Shown in pieces: positions 1 through 11,623 of a stretch of 64,000 bases of DNA. This stretch comes from Schizochytrium sp. TIO01 (taxonomy: Eukaryota; Sar; Bigyra; Thraustochytrida; Thraustochytriidae). The notes beneath the pieces were generated by a model. That model was not told where the DNA came from, did no database searches, and saw only the letters and a program-made list of their open reading frames with translations. The DNA lies in the NCBI GenBank assembly GCA_004764695.1, contig SMSO01000032.1:3330983-3394982 (forward strand), in the 5' to 3' direction. Positions within the stretch are counted from its first letter, which is position 1. Each line of letters starts with the position of its first letter. Both the position numbers and the translations under genes were made by a program.

Positions 1-3000
1 TGCTCTTGTGTTGTTGTATCATACGAATCAAATGTTCCGGAAAACTTTTTTGCAGACCAGCATGATGTATTAATTGTAGTCAGATGGCGAGATGGTGGAG
101 AGGGATGAGTTTGGAGCGAAGCAAACTGCGACTCACTGTGATCATCAGATCCCAAATTCCGAGGCTTTTCATGTCCAAGTTTTCGAGCATTTGTAAATCC
201 TGCCCATAGAATTGCTAGAACAATCGTGCAAATAAAACTATAGCGTGACGAAAGCAAGTTACTAGAGTCACGTCGAGGCACTCCTGCATTCCTCAAAGAG
301 GATTGCATTTTCAATAGAGTCAGGTCTCTATCTGCCGGGCTCGGCACGCTCTAGCTATTTTAAGGGCAATGTTCAATGTCTTACTACGTTTGTCCGGGTT
401 TCAACAAAAGGGTTTTGATATCTCGAAGGGCAAACTTGGTCCTCTAATACTGTTCTTGCTGATACCACATAAAGTGTAGCGTTATTAAATAAAGAGACCT
501 GATACAACAATAAGGTTTATCGAACACTTTATCATCATTCCTTTTTCCAGGAGTTTTGCTCTGCATCAGGTCCATGTTTCAGATCTTGTTTGGTGCTGAG
601 GCGCTTTGTTACAAGGTTTAGAACACCACATCAAAGAATCTTGCAGTACCTTGTGCGATCGGTATCATCATCGATCTTGCTTATGTCCAAGTTTATCTCT
701 ACTCAAATGACGACTAATTGAATATTCGAATGGATAATTATTTAGAATGTTAAAAACAGTTAGCAATGGTTAAAAAAAAAAAAAAAAAAAAAAAAGAACA
801 AAAGGAAAAAAGAGGAAAGTGGGAGGGACAAGCTAGAAATGGATTATTATTTCTTTTAAGAGGGAAAAAAAATAAATGAAGCATGGGTCTCTGACGCTTG
901 TCTTATAGACATTCTTGTGTCGAATAGCTACACCTCGTTATCTTTTCCAGAGCTGTATTTGTTACTCAGGTTTGTCTACTGCGAGTGAAAATTGTCTTTG
1001 TGGTGGTGCCATTGTCTAATTTCGTCTCTTTCTTATTTTGTTGTTCTTTTCTTTTTTGGTTTGGTACACTCTCGCCCACATGAATCAATCAAATTGCTCA
1101 TGATATATCCCTGGGACGGGAACTTGTACTGGTACTAGCTGTTGCTAACACTACCAGCACCTCATTATTACCACATATTGCACTCACTTCTCATGCGGAA
1201 TAAGGAGAAAGCTGAACAGAGTGCCTTTAATTTTTGATGTTATGAATTGCGGACTTTGTAATTAGTTAACAAACCTTGTATTTTAGCGTTATCATCAGTC
1301 GAATTTGCAAAACAAATCCATTATGGTTTCTCCTAATTCTACACGCCATCATTCGCCCCCGTCCCTTGCCACCCTTAGCGCGACCAAATGTACTATCTAA
1401 ACTAAGCCTTTCCTGGCTCCAACCAAAGCAAAGCAAACATTGAATAATGTTTTCCCTCATCTTAAAAATGCTCACATTCATGGATCTTGATTACCAATGA
1501 GTGCACGCGCTTGGCGGGTGCAGTCTGAAGCAAGGACGTGAGTCATCAATTCTCGCATAGGAGGCTAGTGCATAGTGGAGTTGATGTTAACACAGAATAG
1601 TGATTTCTTTGTTCCAGTATTTTCCATTTTTCTCCTTTTTTCCATTTTTTTCTTTTCAAGAAGAAATGCGATGATGCCTACCCAATTGATCCGTTCATTC
1701 TTTCTTAGCGGTGCACACCTTGTAATTGGTGGATTAACCGCACAAAGCTACTTGAACCTGAAAAGGTTGATCCTGGAGCATGTCGAAGGAAGCAGACGCT
1801 GGCTAGCACCTACTACATGGCATTAAGACCATTCCCTCTTGCTACGCGTCCTAAAGAATCCTTCTTGTTGATTTCACCAAAAAATGGTTGACTTCCAGCT
1901 TCCCTGGTAATCCGATGAAAGAAGCCTCCGGAACCACGCCCCTTGCTTCTCCCTCGCCACTCAGACTTGCTCGTAGTCGTCTTTTTAATTCTCTGCCATG
2001 TGTGTCTCAAGTTGGTTGGCAGGTCGATAGAAGTATGTGCAAACAAGCATGCACCCTCGTAATCAGGCAAGCAGAGCAGCAAAAAATTAATCTGTCCCAG
2101 AGCCTGGATAGTCCAGTTGGCCCGAAACTGAGGAGCCAGCAAGCCACCCAATCATTTCCCTAAGAAAGGTGAGCAACTGAATAATAGCTAGTCAGCTTGA
2201 GCCCGTAAGACTGTGCCTCCTTTTAATTGTTCCTGTACAGCAATTTCTAATGTTGATACCATACCGCGGAAGTCTCACTGCATTGCGGTATGAACGATAT
2301 GACGGAATTTGCAAATGGATTGACGAATAGGAGTGGTCTGCCTCTACTTTGTGGCTTGTAAACAAGCAGTCAGCAACTTGCCTGCTCGGTGTCCCGAACT
2401 TTAATAAGTACCAACCGAGTCCCTTGTCATCATTAGACTGCCAATGACATATATCTCGAAGAGCTGCCGCTGGATATTCCAGTAAACTTCCATTAGACAG
2501 TTGGCTGAATTATGACCTTTCCCGCTCGGGCTCAGCAGGAAGGTGCCACTGTATTTCAAACATGCTCCAAAACTCCCTTTCTTTCTTCTTTCTTTTCGTT
2601 TCATTTCTTTTCTTTTTCATTGAATAATATTATGGGAAAAGTGTAGTTTTCATACCCTATACAAAACTTGGACAGTACAGAGTGCTGTTGTTGGAGTTTT
2701 TGTCAATGACATTATGAAAACGGTGTTGGTAGGTTGTATCGTGGATCAAGGACATTGGTGGTTAGATATTTCACCACTCTGTGAGAGCTTATTTCACTGA
2801 GAATTTATTCTTGAAGTAGTATTGCATGCTCCTTGATGTGAACTAGATGCTGACGCTTCTATTCCAAGCTCAAATATTTCTATTGCTACATGAGTTATGT
2901 AGCTCAAATTTGAATCTTTGTACATTCTTGACAACTAGTAACTTTGACTCATGTGAAATATGGAAAGAAGAGTATAGTGGTCCATCCCTGATAAGGCCTG

Positions 3001-3260
3001 ACTCTCACTCGAAACATGGAATGAGCTTTGAGAGGCCGCAGGTCCTTCAGGTATACAAAGCATCTAAAGACACGTAGAAAATAGAAAGATTTGGAGGAAG
3101 AACAAACTGGGGGTTAATTAGAGGCTCTTCTATATTCACAGAAGAAGTACATATTGAATTGAAATATGCTGTATCCGACTTCCCTCACTACATGATCTCA
3201 AAAGAATTTTTGAAAAATATAATGATACGCGTGTATGCTTTTTATTTTTATTTTCTACTT
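1..3260. other. intergenic, no gene recognised
   Basis: I see no convincing gene in this stretch. It is AT-rich with scattered short open frames on both strands (longest about 110 codons near 1813-2151) that show no recognisable domain and mostly overlap each other in opposite frames. A poly-A run of about 24 bases lies at 772-795. The last few hundred bases are downstream of the vWA gene at 3261-5579 and probably hold its 3' untranslated region. Confidence 0.5.
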
Positions 3261-5579
3261 TTATCTACTCTCGTCTTCACAAATGGCGCTTATGATTGTA
3301 TCTGCAGTATCAAAGATATCATCAACGTTGGTGCTGATCAAAAGATTCTCCTTGCCCTGGAAAAGCTTCACCTGCGGTTTGTTACCCATCCGCACATAAA
3401 CAAAAAAGATATCGTCATCAGTACCAGAAACACCATCTACGCCAAGCATAAGGTCCTCACCGGCTTCTCTGGCGCACTTCAGGTTGGACTTCGGATACCC
3501 GTTTTCTTTGCAGTCCGTATTTTGGTTCGGTTTACCATCAGTCACAAAGATGACAACCCGCTTGTTAATCCCTTCGCGAACAGCCGTGTTAGCAAAAACA
3601 CCCTGGGCAGCGATCATTGCTGCTCCGATAGCTGTGCCAGTATTTGCATCATCTGAACTGGCTACCGCCAGCTGAAAAGCATCTTGGTCTGTTGCTTCAG
3701 TCGCAGTAAAATCCCATTCCAAGGTTGCAGAAGAAGAAAACCTCATGAATGCCAGACGGGAATCCGTGGCTCCTGTACCAATTGTAAATGCACTTCCGAG
3801 CTGACGTGTAAAGATCTTCATATTGTTCCACTCCTTGCTATCGGTGGAGCCAGAACCGTCCATTACAAAGAGAATATCATTAGGGGTAGTTGCGCCACAT
3901 GAAGATACCTCGGGAACTGGAGATAAAGTAGGCGCAGACGTCGACGTTCCTGCGGCATCGATACAATCCGATGCAAGACCAGCGTAGAAGTACGAGGTCT
4001 TTGATGATGAAGCCAATGACGGGTTTTCGTATAAGAAACAAACGTTTTTCTTTGAATTAAATGTCCAAGCTTCACATCCGGAGTACGAAACACAATTATC
4101 AGCACAATCTGCCGCACTGGTCACGCCGGTAAGCTTGCTCAGTTGAGTTCCAGTGTACTCTGCAAACTGAACCTCACATTCTTCACTGCGGGGACATGTG
4201 ACAGGACCAGATGTGTAACCCTCTTGGCCGTTCTTCATCTTGTACCCCTTTTTCTTGAGGAAGCACTTTCCATTATCCTGGAACGTGTACCCCTCGCACT
4301 CGTCTGCATATGCAGCGCATTCGGTTTTACACTCAGCGACGCTGCTCATACCAGTAACTGTCTTGATAGTTTTCCCGCCGTAGTATTTTTGACCAGCATA
4401 TTCACAACTTGACTCTGTGCCAGCGCCGCGGTCCTCAGTTGGGCTCTCGGTAGGGCTCAAAGTTGGGCTCTGAGTTGGGCTTTGAGTCGGGCTCTGAGTT
4501 GGGCTTTGAGTTGGGCTCTGAGTTGGGCTTTGAGTTGGGCTCTGAGTTGGGCTCTGAGTTGGGCTCTGAGTTGGGCTTTGAGTTGGGCTTTGAGTTGGGC
4601 TCTGAGTTGGGCTCTGAGTCGGGCTCTGAGTCGGGCTCTGAGTTGGGCTCTGAGTTGGGCTCTGAGTTGGGCTCTGAGTTGGGCTTTGAGTTGGGCTTTG
4701 AGTTGGGCTCTGAGTTGGGCTCTGAGTCGGGCTCTGAGTCGGGCTCTGAGTTGGGCTCTGAGTTGGGCTCTGAGTTGGGCTCTGAGTTGGGCTCTGAGTT
4801 GGGCTCTGAGTCGGGCTCTGAGTCGGGCTCTGAGTCGGGCTCTGAGTTGGGCTCGAAGTAGGGCTCTGAGTCGGGCTCTGAGTCGGGCTCTGAGTTGGGC
4901 TCTGAGTCGGGCTCTGAGTCGGGCTCTGAGTTGGGCTCGAAGTAGGGCTCGAAGTAGGGCTCTGAGTCGGGCTCGAAGTAGGGCTCGAAGTAGGAGCATC
5001 AGTCAGGTTTCTCCATTGAATGTTATCAATGGAGGCATAAGCAGGCGGGTACGCGGTCTCCGCTCCACCAACGTAAACAGGTTCAGACTCATTCACGTAC
5101 AGAAGGTAATTGTTTGACGCTGTTGTGTAGTCAATCGTGCAACCAAGGCTAGAGTCTCCATTGATAGAGAGTGTGGCCTCTTGCTCATTGCGAACTTCGA
5201 TGTCGATGTTGTACGACTGTCCAAGTTCTAACACCAGAGCTGTGTCACATCCAGAGTTAGAATTCGTGTTTGTTGAAGTACGAAAGCGGAGCTGAGCTGT
5301 CCCATCATCTACGAAGATGCCAGGTTGACGAACATACTTGCCGTTCCGTATAATGCCACCTCGCTGAAGGATACTTTGCGGGGCAGCGTCGTACGTATCA
5401 TAAATCGTCAAGTCAAAGTTCAATCCATAGTTGGACAAAAGGGTGAGCCCTTCGTCAACAATTTCTCGATTGAGAGATGGTGTCGCGGTAGGTGCTGGGG
5501 TTGCGACATCCTCCGCAATTGCTCGACACCCAAGTGCTACAACGACAGCGAGAATGGCTGGCCATCTAAACGACGTCAT
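3261..5579 (-). CDS. secreted lectin-like/PAN/vWA protein with QSPT repeat linker (paralogue A)
   Basis: This 772-residue single-exon protein is probably an extracellular or cell-surface adhesion protein. Residues 1-22 form a signal peptide. Residues about 38-192 look like a concanavalin A/laminin G type beta-sandwich, ending in a DNIQW strand. Residues about 195-380 are a Pro-Thr-Ser tetrapeptide linker, likely O-glycosylated. Two PAN/Apple-like modules with paired cysteines follow (about 388-460 and 467-545). A vWA domain fills 566-772, with all three metal-ion-dependent adhesion site (MIDAS) loops: DGSGS at 574-578, the TGT loop near 647, and TDG with Asp681. Its closest relative in the window is the gene at 11624-13402, which matches it almost throughout but lacks the repeat linker. 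The start methionine is followed directly by the signal peptide, and its CCTCTACAATG context resembles that of two paralogues. The stop is TAA. Domain assignments are by eye, and the ligand is unknown. Confidence 0.88.
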   Translation of the reverse strand: MTSFRWPAILAVVVALGCRAIAEDVATPAPTATPSLNREIVDEGLTLLSNYGLNFDLTIYDTYDAAPQSILQRGGIIRNGKYVRQPGIFVDDGTAQLRFRTSTNTNSNSGCDTALVLELGQSYNIDIEVRNEQEATLSINGDSSLGCTIDYTTASNNYLLYVNESEPVYVGGAETAYPPAYASIDNIQWRNLTDAPTSSPTSSPTQSPTSSPTSSPTQSPTQSPTQSPTQSPTQSPTQSPTSSPTQSPTQSPTQSPTQSPTQSPTQSPTQSPTQSPTQSPTQSPTQSPTQSPTQSPTQSPTQSPTQSPTQSPTQSPTQSPTQSPTQSPTQSPTQSPTQSPTQSPTQSPTQSPTQSPTQSPTQSPTQSPTQSPTLSPTESPTEDRGAGTESSCEYAGQKYYGGKTIKTVTGMSSVAECKTECAAYADECEGYTFQDNGKCFLKKKGYKMKNGQEGYTSGPVTCPRSEECEVQFAEYTGTQLSKLTGVTSAADCADNCVSYSGCEAWTFNSKKNVCFLYENPSLASSSKTSYFYAGLASDCIDAAGTSTSAPTLSPVPEVSSCGATTPNDILFVMDGSGSTDSKEWNNMKIFTRQLGSAFTIGTGATDSRLAFMRFSSSATLEWDFTATEATDQDAFQLAVASSDDANTGTAIGAAMIAAQGVFANTAVREGINKRVVIFVTDGKPNQNTDCKENGYPKSNLKCAREAGEDLMLGVDGVSGTDDDIFFVYVRMGNKPQVKLFQGKENLLISTNVDDIFDTADTIISAICEDESR
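4440..4997. repeat. 12-bp coding minisatellite (QSPT units)
   Basis: About 46 tandem copies of a 12-bp unit (GGGCTCTGAGTT and variants on the + strand) encode QSPT/SSPT tetrapeptides on the minus strand. Synonymous variants reveal a higher-order unit of nine repeats: 4573-4680 and 4681-4788 are identical over 108 bp. The last units (about 4850-4997) are more diverged, with AGT-type serine variants. The unit lacks stops in several frames, so long false open frames run through both strands here. Confidence 0.95.
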
Positions 5580-5712
5580 TGTAGAGGTGACTTATCCAAG
5601 CCAAACTAAAGAGGTCGCTTCTGTCAGCCGTGCAGCAGGTAGAGTGAGAGAGTTAACAGACTCTCTCAAAGTACCAAGCCTACGATTCTAGATCACAGCA
5701 AGTACCTCTGGA

Positions 5713-5748
5713 CTATTTTGGTTTTGCTTTTGCTTTTCTGCAAAGTTG
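5713..5748 (-). promoter_or_regulatory. conserved upstream block of paralogue A
   Basis: This T/G-rich block lies about 135 bp upstream of the start codon at 5579. It matches the block about 95 bp upstream of the paralogue at 13402: both begin CTATT, share TGGTTTTG and TTTTGC cores, and end AAGTTG. Conservation outside the coding region suggests a promoter element or 5' leader sequence retained since duplication. Recent common ancestry alone could also explain it. Confidence 0.3.
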
Positions 5749-7456
5749 TCTGCAGCAGCGTAAATATGAAGGAACTACTTCCTTTTTGATTTAAAAAAAG
5801 GGAAGCTGCGTCAATATGCCGAGTGTGCACGGTGACTAAGCAATAGTTATGAACCAGAAAATGTACCATAGGTACGTACGTGACAGCTCAGTTCTCTTTA
5901 TGGTCCAAGGACATAGGACCTGGCGTGGATTCGGCCCCGTCTGGGACTTTGAAAGGCCCAAGGTTGCCTATCCTGTCCTGGCCTTCAGGAGTCCGCGCCG
6001 TAGAACCCTTATGTCTTGGATGCCCGAGATTTGGGCCGCTCTCCTAGTCTCGCTACAAAGAAGTAATTTCACATACGTAGGCACTTTACTTAGGAAGTAT
6101 TGTCCACGGCTAAGAGTTTAGAAAACATTTAAATTTTATCTTCGATTTTTTTAATCAATTTAAATTAAAAATTACAAGTTTTTAAAAAAAGGACAACATG
6201 TAATTCACGCGCATGCAAATTTGTACAATAAGGTTAGTCGACACTTTGACCGTACCTTTGTAACAACCTCTGGCGCGGCCTGAGTTCATCAGCCCTAGCT
6301 CAAATAGAAGCTTTAGGGTAGCTTATCGTCAGCTGCAATCCGTGTCCCGGCGGTGGATCCGGTGAAGATCCACAACTAAAAAGGTTGTAGATGCAAATTG
6401 TAGCGCGTGCTTGCTTATGCGCTTTTTAGCATGGCTTGCAGCGCCAACCTAGAGCCAGGACAGAGCACTCTTCAAGCTGGAAGATAGAGTGTGGCTAGCT
6501 AGCTAGCTACTTGAATGCTTAAGCTCGGTGCTGGACCTTGTAAAGCTTAGATTTTTCGTCGGCACCTTGATATGATTCTAGTTCTACCCCAGTCAGCCTT
6601 TGGACATTGAAGTTCATATTGTAATCAGCCAAGTAGTGAAATTGATTGAAAGGGTGCTGGTAAAGTGCAGTCAGCGAGGGAACTCTGAACAATCAAAGGG
6701 TTTACTTGTCCTGAGCTCCAGTACTTCGGATATGTTCATTGGTGGCAGTATAATTTGCTTCCAATCATCATCATTGTAGGAGGTTAGCAATCATGCTGCC
6801 GCAGTCTGGAAACCAAGCAATTCTAAACTCCGGATGATGGTGGTGATGTCCCTCGTGGTTGGTTGCCAAGGGCAAGCATTGGCAAGTTGGCTAACAGCAA
6901 GAATTAAAAGCTACTCGGCAAGTCCATTTGTGAGGCATTCCCGTACGAAGCTGGTGGAGGCCTTAGTCCATCGAGTGCTTCAATCTCCATCCCCAGGCCT
7001 TTTCCCATAAACCTGAGCGTGCATGTATGCAAAAAGGACTCGAGTCATTCTTCTTCTCCTGCTCCCTCTTGGCCTCGTGCACTTGTAGCTGCTCTTGTAG
7101 CTGCTCTTGCAGCTGCTCTTGCTGCTGCTCTTGCTGCTTGTGCTATTACCCTGCAGCTTCTAGCGCTGCTTTGGCGTAGCAGCAGGTGCCTGGAAGGTGT
7201 GGGGCCGAGAAGATGGAGATCGCTCTTTTCGACCCGAACTCCTTTCCAACCATCGCACGATTCCTTACGAGAGCCAAGGCCGCTGCGACGAACTTGTTTG
7301 TCCTCGGCTCCACCCAGAAGAAGCTGCCCTCGCTAGCGCATTCCAGCCCCAAGTGAACAGGCAGTAGATGCCACAGTCGGTACCAGAAGATGATGAAAGA
7401 CTTGGACCTCCATCTTGGCGGCTCTAGTTCTCTCCCTCCAACAGAAAGTGTCTGTG

Positions 7457-7737
7457 CATTAACTAATTCATGGATTCACTAATTCACTAATACATTAATG
7501 AATTAATTCATTAATTCATTAATTAGTGAATTAATGAATTATTTCATTCATTCATTCATTCATGAATTCACTCCTTCATTAATATCATGAATTCACTCCT
7601 TCATTAATTCATTAATTCACTAATTCATTCATTCACTAATTCACTAATTCATTCATTCATTCATTCATTATTTATTAATTCACTAATTAACTAACTCACT
7701 AATTAACTAATTCACTAATTCATTAACTAATTAATTC
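7457..7737. repeat. ATTCA/TTAAT AT-rich repeat field with perfect palindrome
   Basis: About 280 bp are built from interleaved ATTCA, ATTAATTC and ACTAATTC words. A 22-bp perfect palindrome lies at 7494-7515 (ATTAATGAATT followed by its reverse complement). A 23-bp unit beginning CATGAATTCACTCC is repeated in tandem at about 7561-7608. The block could extrude a cruciform. No coding role is visible. Confidence 0.8.
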
Positions 7738-8514
7738 CTCACTGTCCATTCCCTGGTGTGCCCTGAACTACGTGCGCTCCTGCTGCACAGGCTCCCTAGC
7801 CAGCCCTAAACGGGCGCGGGTCTCCAGTGGGAACTGGCAGTGAGTGCCACGCAGTCGGAGGATGACCTCCTTCCATTGATGCTGATCGCTGGACTCGATC
7901 TTCATCGGCCTCGGGCGCTCGCTCGCTCGCTGTCTCTGTGATTTTCTGCTGATCGTGAAGTTGGGTTGAAATGAAAGCGCAACGACATGCCCCACAGCGG
8001 AACATGCATTGTGATTAGCCTTGATTCATCAGTTTTTAATAATATGTTTTATATCTATCTGTATGATCTAGACCTATCTATATAGGTGTGTACATACATG
8101 TAGAATAAGAAGCGTAAAAAAGTAGGGCAAGAAACACTACCTTGGTCACGCCACTGAATGGCACTTTCCAACTGTTCAAAGCAATCAGAAAAAAATCTCG
8201 AGATCAGCTGGCTACTTGGCTCTTCAAACTGCTTTTGCAAATTTTGCAAATGCCCGACGGCGAGTAGAATGGATCCCTGAGAACACAACAAAGTCCTGCG
8301 CGGGATCCTGAGGGAGCTTTCGTGTTAGATAAGTACTCTAGCAGGGTAGGCAGGGATCTAATAGTCCGGTAGGAACCTGAGGTCCTATACTTTTGACTAG
8401 CCTTATACTATCACAAATCGGATCAATTCGGTGTGGCGATGAGAAACGTCCCTTCCGCGCTGCAGTAATTTCACCTGACCTTTTCCCAGTAGCACTGATA
8501 TCGTTCTACCCAGT

Positions 8515-8630
8515 CAGAACTAATTTTCAATCATTTACTTTACTTCTTAAACGGGAACTAATTCTCAACTATTTGCTTCTTAAACCCCTGTAGGAATTAA
8601 TTCTCAGCTATTCGATCCTTAAAGTTCAGT
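8515..8630. repeat. short tandem repeat, 3 imperfect copies
   Basis: Three diverged copies of a roughly 40-45 bp unit follow one another. Each has the order GAACTAATTCTCA, then TATTTGCT or a variant, then TTCTTAAA. The copies differ by substitutions and small indels, so the array is old. No function is apparent. Confidence 0.65.
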
Positions 8631-8813
8631 CCGAATAATTTTTTCGGGTCTATCTATTCAATGCCTTAAGGCCACTCCCGTCCCTCTAGCCAATTCAATA
8701 CTCTCAACCAAAGGTAGATAGAAAAATCAACAAATTCTTGAAGAATATTTATTTATCCATCTCGCAAACTAAAAACGAAGCAGGTAGAGTAGTTTCTAGT
8801 TAGTCAGTATATT

Positions 8814-9215
8814 TCAAAGTTGCTCGCGTTCAGCTTCTGCAGAGTTCTCGAAGTCAGCTGGACTCATGACATCAGCGCGTTTGGCTAAACAGAGGTCGAT
8901 GAACATAGGTTCTCCTATGTCTTTGTGACGAAGAACATTGTTCTTGGTCAAATCACCGAGTATAGCATGGTCGTGGATTTTGGCTAGAGACTCAACAGCC
9001 TTCTCCACGAACTCGTCACTGAGAGTTGCCTCTCTTGAAACATCCTCACCTGAATAAACAGTACCATTAACACAGATCTGTTGTACACATGCAACCTCAT
9101 GAGTTGTTGCATAGGCGAAACGATAGTATTTGAGGAAACAGCACTTATGCGGAACGTTTACTCTGTGCTTAACTGGACACAACGAATACGAATAACCGTG
9201 TATGTTCCATCTGGC
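8814..9215 (-). pseudogene. kinase-like C-lobe fragment
   Basis: The minus-strand frame contains HDHAILGDLTKNNVL followed about 11 residues later by MFIDLCLAKRAD. This is the spacing expected of a protein-kinase-like fold: a catalytic-loop H-x(5)-G-D-L-x(3)-N and a metal-binding (I/F)-D-(L/F)-x-x-A motif. Helix-like sequence (FVEKAVESLAKIH) precedes it, as in kinases. No ATG opens this frame; it starts just after a stop at about 9216. Just upstream another frame reads MRSHEPDGTYTVIRIRC and then stops, which suggests a frameshift or a lost exon join. I read it as a truncated relic of a kinase or aminoglycoside-phosphotransferase-like gene. An exon of a spliced gene is the alternative. The N-lobe is not seen. 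Confidence 0.4.
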
Positions 9216-10325
9216 TCATGGGACCGCATCTTTGTTACGGTAGGTTTACAATGTATCCACCCACTGTTGAATATAATACAAATGATGAATATTTCTCAGG
9301 CTTCCAGTAACCGATCATGACCCTTTTAAGTAAAAATGCAGTCAGGAGTTATAGTAATATATTCCTGGATGAATGAGCTCAATTATGTGATTCTTACACT
9401 GTCTATGTATATGCAGTGTTCGCATGTGGCGCTATATTAGACAGAGTTGCACGCTGTGATATCCACCACGCATTTACACTTCATTTTCAAGAGTAGAATA
9501 AATACTCTGCCACTTACATAGCTAAAGTACTTTATGGTTGTGGAGAATTAGTTAATGACGCAGCAAAGACGTATTTATCAACCGGTCGAATCTCTTTATT
9601 ATCATACAATCAAGCATGAGAATATCCCCTGTGTCATTAAAATGGCAGAAAGGAGTATGCTCAGTAGTACGAATGCTATCTTAGCAACACTGCTTATTAC
9701 ATTGTCTATAGTTCACTGGCACTTTGTAGACGTGATTATTCTCAGGTCTTAATATTCACGAGTCCCACAAACGGAGTGAATATGTAAAACAATATAACTA
9801 ACATACATAGGGAAATTGAACAGAAACTATTAGAAAGATAGAAGAATGTCTGCAAACATGCGAAAAAAGAGTAACTCCACGTCTAGGTCATGAAGTTCTC
9901 CTGTGCCTCCCGATGTCATGTGGTCTAACATTGGCAAACAACACGTGCATTCCTGTAGCTATTTTTGGTACGTAGAGTGATACTTTATAATTTATACGAT
10001 TTGAACTTAATAGCTAAGTTTGGTTTATATCATGTAAGATCTATCTCACATCCAAGTATACATAAAACTACCTTTTTCTCTAATTTAAGAAAAGAAGTTT
10101 TAGCTTATTCATTATATTAATATTACTGTTAATATTCGTACATGATGAAGCGAAAGCACAACAATGCAAAAACATCTCATCCTAACACGAACTCTATCAC
10201 AGAACGAGCTAGCACACAAAAATAAAAAGAACACCCGCATATGTTTCATTTCTATTGATAGTAATAGGAAGTGTTACAGGAGTTGTAGTTTCTAATCATC
10301 AAACACAACGACAGGGACGGCTTAA
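9216..10325. other. intergenic, no gene recognised
   Basis: AT-rich sequence with no recognised gene. The first 120 bp may hold the broken upstream part of the kinase-like fragment. The last 100 bp, in the frame of the relic that follows, read as Ser/Thr-rich peptides interrupted by stops. Confidence 0.45.
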
Positions 10326-11324
10326 AGTAGTACCTCGTCATCGAAGCCTTCGGATGCATCAACGGTATCAATCTCCTCCGCTTTCTCCTCAGGTGATTAC
10401 AGAACTGAGACTTACAGTAGCAGCAGCAGTAGCGATGACTTTACAAGTGAAGTTGCAACATCTGCGGCAACCCCTAAACCTACAGCAGAACTAATGAGAA
10501 GGGAAGCAGATTCAACATTACGGCATGGCTTTGCAAGGATTTAAGGAACACCTGTTTGACACTACTGGCATGGTGGCTGATGATTGACACCATGCCATAA
10601 TGGATGATACTTGACACAGCTGATGTGTGACACCACACGAAATGCACCCATACTAAGAAACGAAGGGAATAAAACAAGCATCGAGAGGATTTTGAAAAGC
10701 AAATCCGACAACAGACCCGAAATACCCCAAGCGACCCGAAGCACTTGAATCAACTCAAACACATTCAATAAGACAAGTGACAACCCTAGTCTCGATACTA
10801 ACCCACTACTACCACCATCTTAGACATATCCTCAAACACCTATAAGCAATCATAACCACGTCTCATTTACAGAATCAGCTCTCCGCTGCAGCCCACACAT
10901 TAAAGAAGCAAACGTGTTTGGTAGATTTAAGCTTCGAGACTATAGATACCTTCGAACTTTGGTCCCTGACATTAGAGATGTCACTCATATATACTCTATG
11001 AGGGAATCACCTGATAATACTATCATTAATGATGTACCTCATGTATTCACAACGAAGAAACATCGTGCAGCAGCGCCCAAACTGTAAAGGCGAGTCGCTT
11101 AGTGATCGACAGTCTAATCATGCTTCCACTATTAGGCTTATTTCGTGGATAAAATGGCCTATGATCAAACTACACATATTCCATCGAAAACAACGGTGAT
11201 TATGGGTTCAGAGGTATATACTAGCAAAAAAGAGCTCATTCGGTCCCAAAACTACTCGCACTTGCGAAGAAGGACAATACTACTTTTTTCTCTAACAAAA
11301 GCCCGGAAAGTTACTTTGCAGTAA
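10326..11324 (+). pseudogene. decayed gene of unknown family
   Basis: One reading frame stays protein-like across about 1 kb but is broken by TAA, TAG and TGA codons. Its first part (10326-10523) is Ser/Thr-rich and ends HGFARI. After a stop-dense gap, reading resumes near an ATG at about 10624. Two in-frame stops later, an 87-codon stretch (10824-11084) contains FGRFKLRDYRYLRTLVPD and ends KKHRAAAPKL. A further 62 codons follow at 11136-11321. I do not recognise the family. The shared frame and the coding-like composition argue for a dead gene or transposon protein, but AT-rich chance openness is possible. Confidence 0.33.
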
Positions 11325-11623
11325 TTGGTGCAGGCAATAGAGCAGACTTCAGTCGTGAACAGTAGACAACAGTAGAGAGTGAATTTGCATGAAAGTGATA
11401 GATTCAGCATGTAGTAGCACTTAGACCTTCAAAGGAATAGATCATGATTCACCGTGAACGTCAAGTACTTACTATAGTATAAGTATGATATAAGAGGAAG
11501 TTGAATACAAACCCAAGCTATCTATATATTCTGTTGTAAATAAACCCCATGCGGAGACACTAGGAAAAATTCAAACATACCATTGACCTTCATTAATTTT
11601 TTATTAGCCAAATCTTTTCTTAT

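Larger units (their letters stand above)
5580..8813. other. intergenic, no gene recognised
   Basis: The first 200 bp probably hold the promoter and leader of the vWA gene at 3261-5579. I recognise no gene in the rest. It contains the AT-rich ATTCA/TTAAT repeat field at 7457-7737 and a small three-copy tandem repeat at 8515-8630. A run of GCTCTTGTA-type repeats at about 7082-7140 creates an alanine/leucine-rich open frame that I regard as non-coding. Confidence 0.5.

Noticed and set aside
4457-5117. Long open frames rich in RALS, RARL and ELGS repeats on both strands
   Set aside because: They are other-frame readings of the 12-bp repeat inside the vWA gene at 3261-5579; the repeat unit simply lacks stops.
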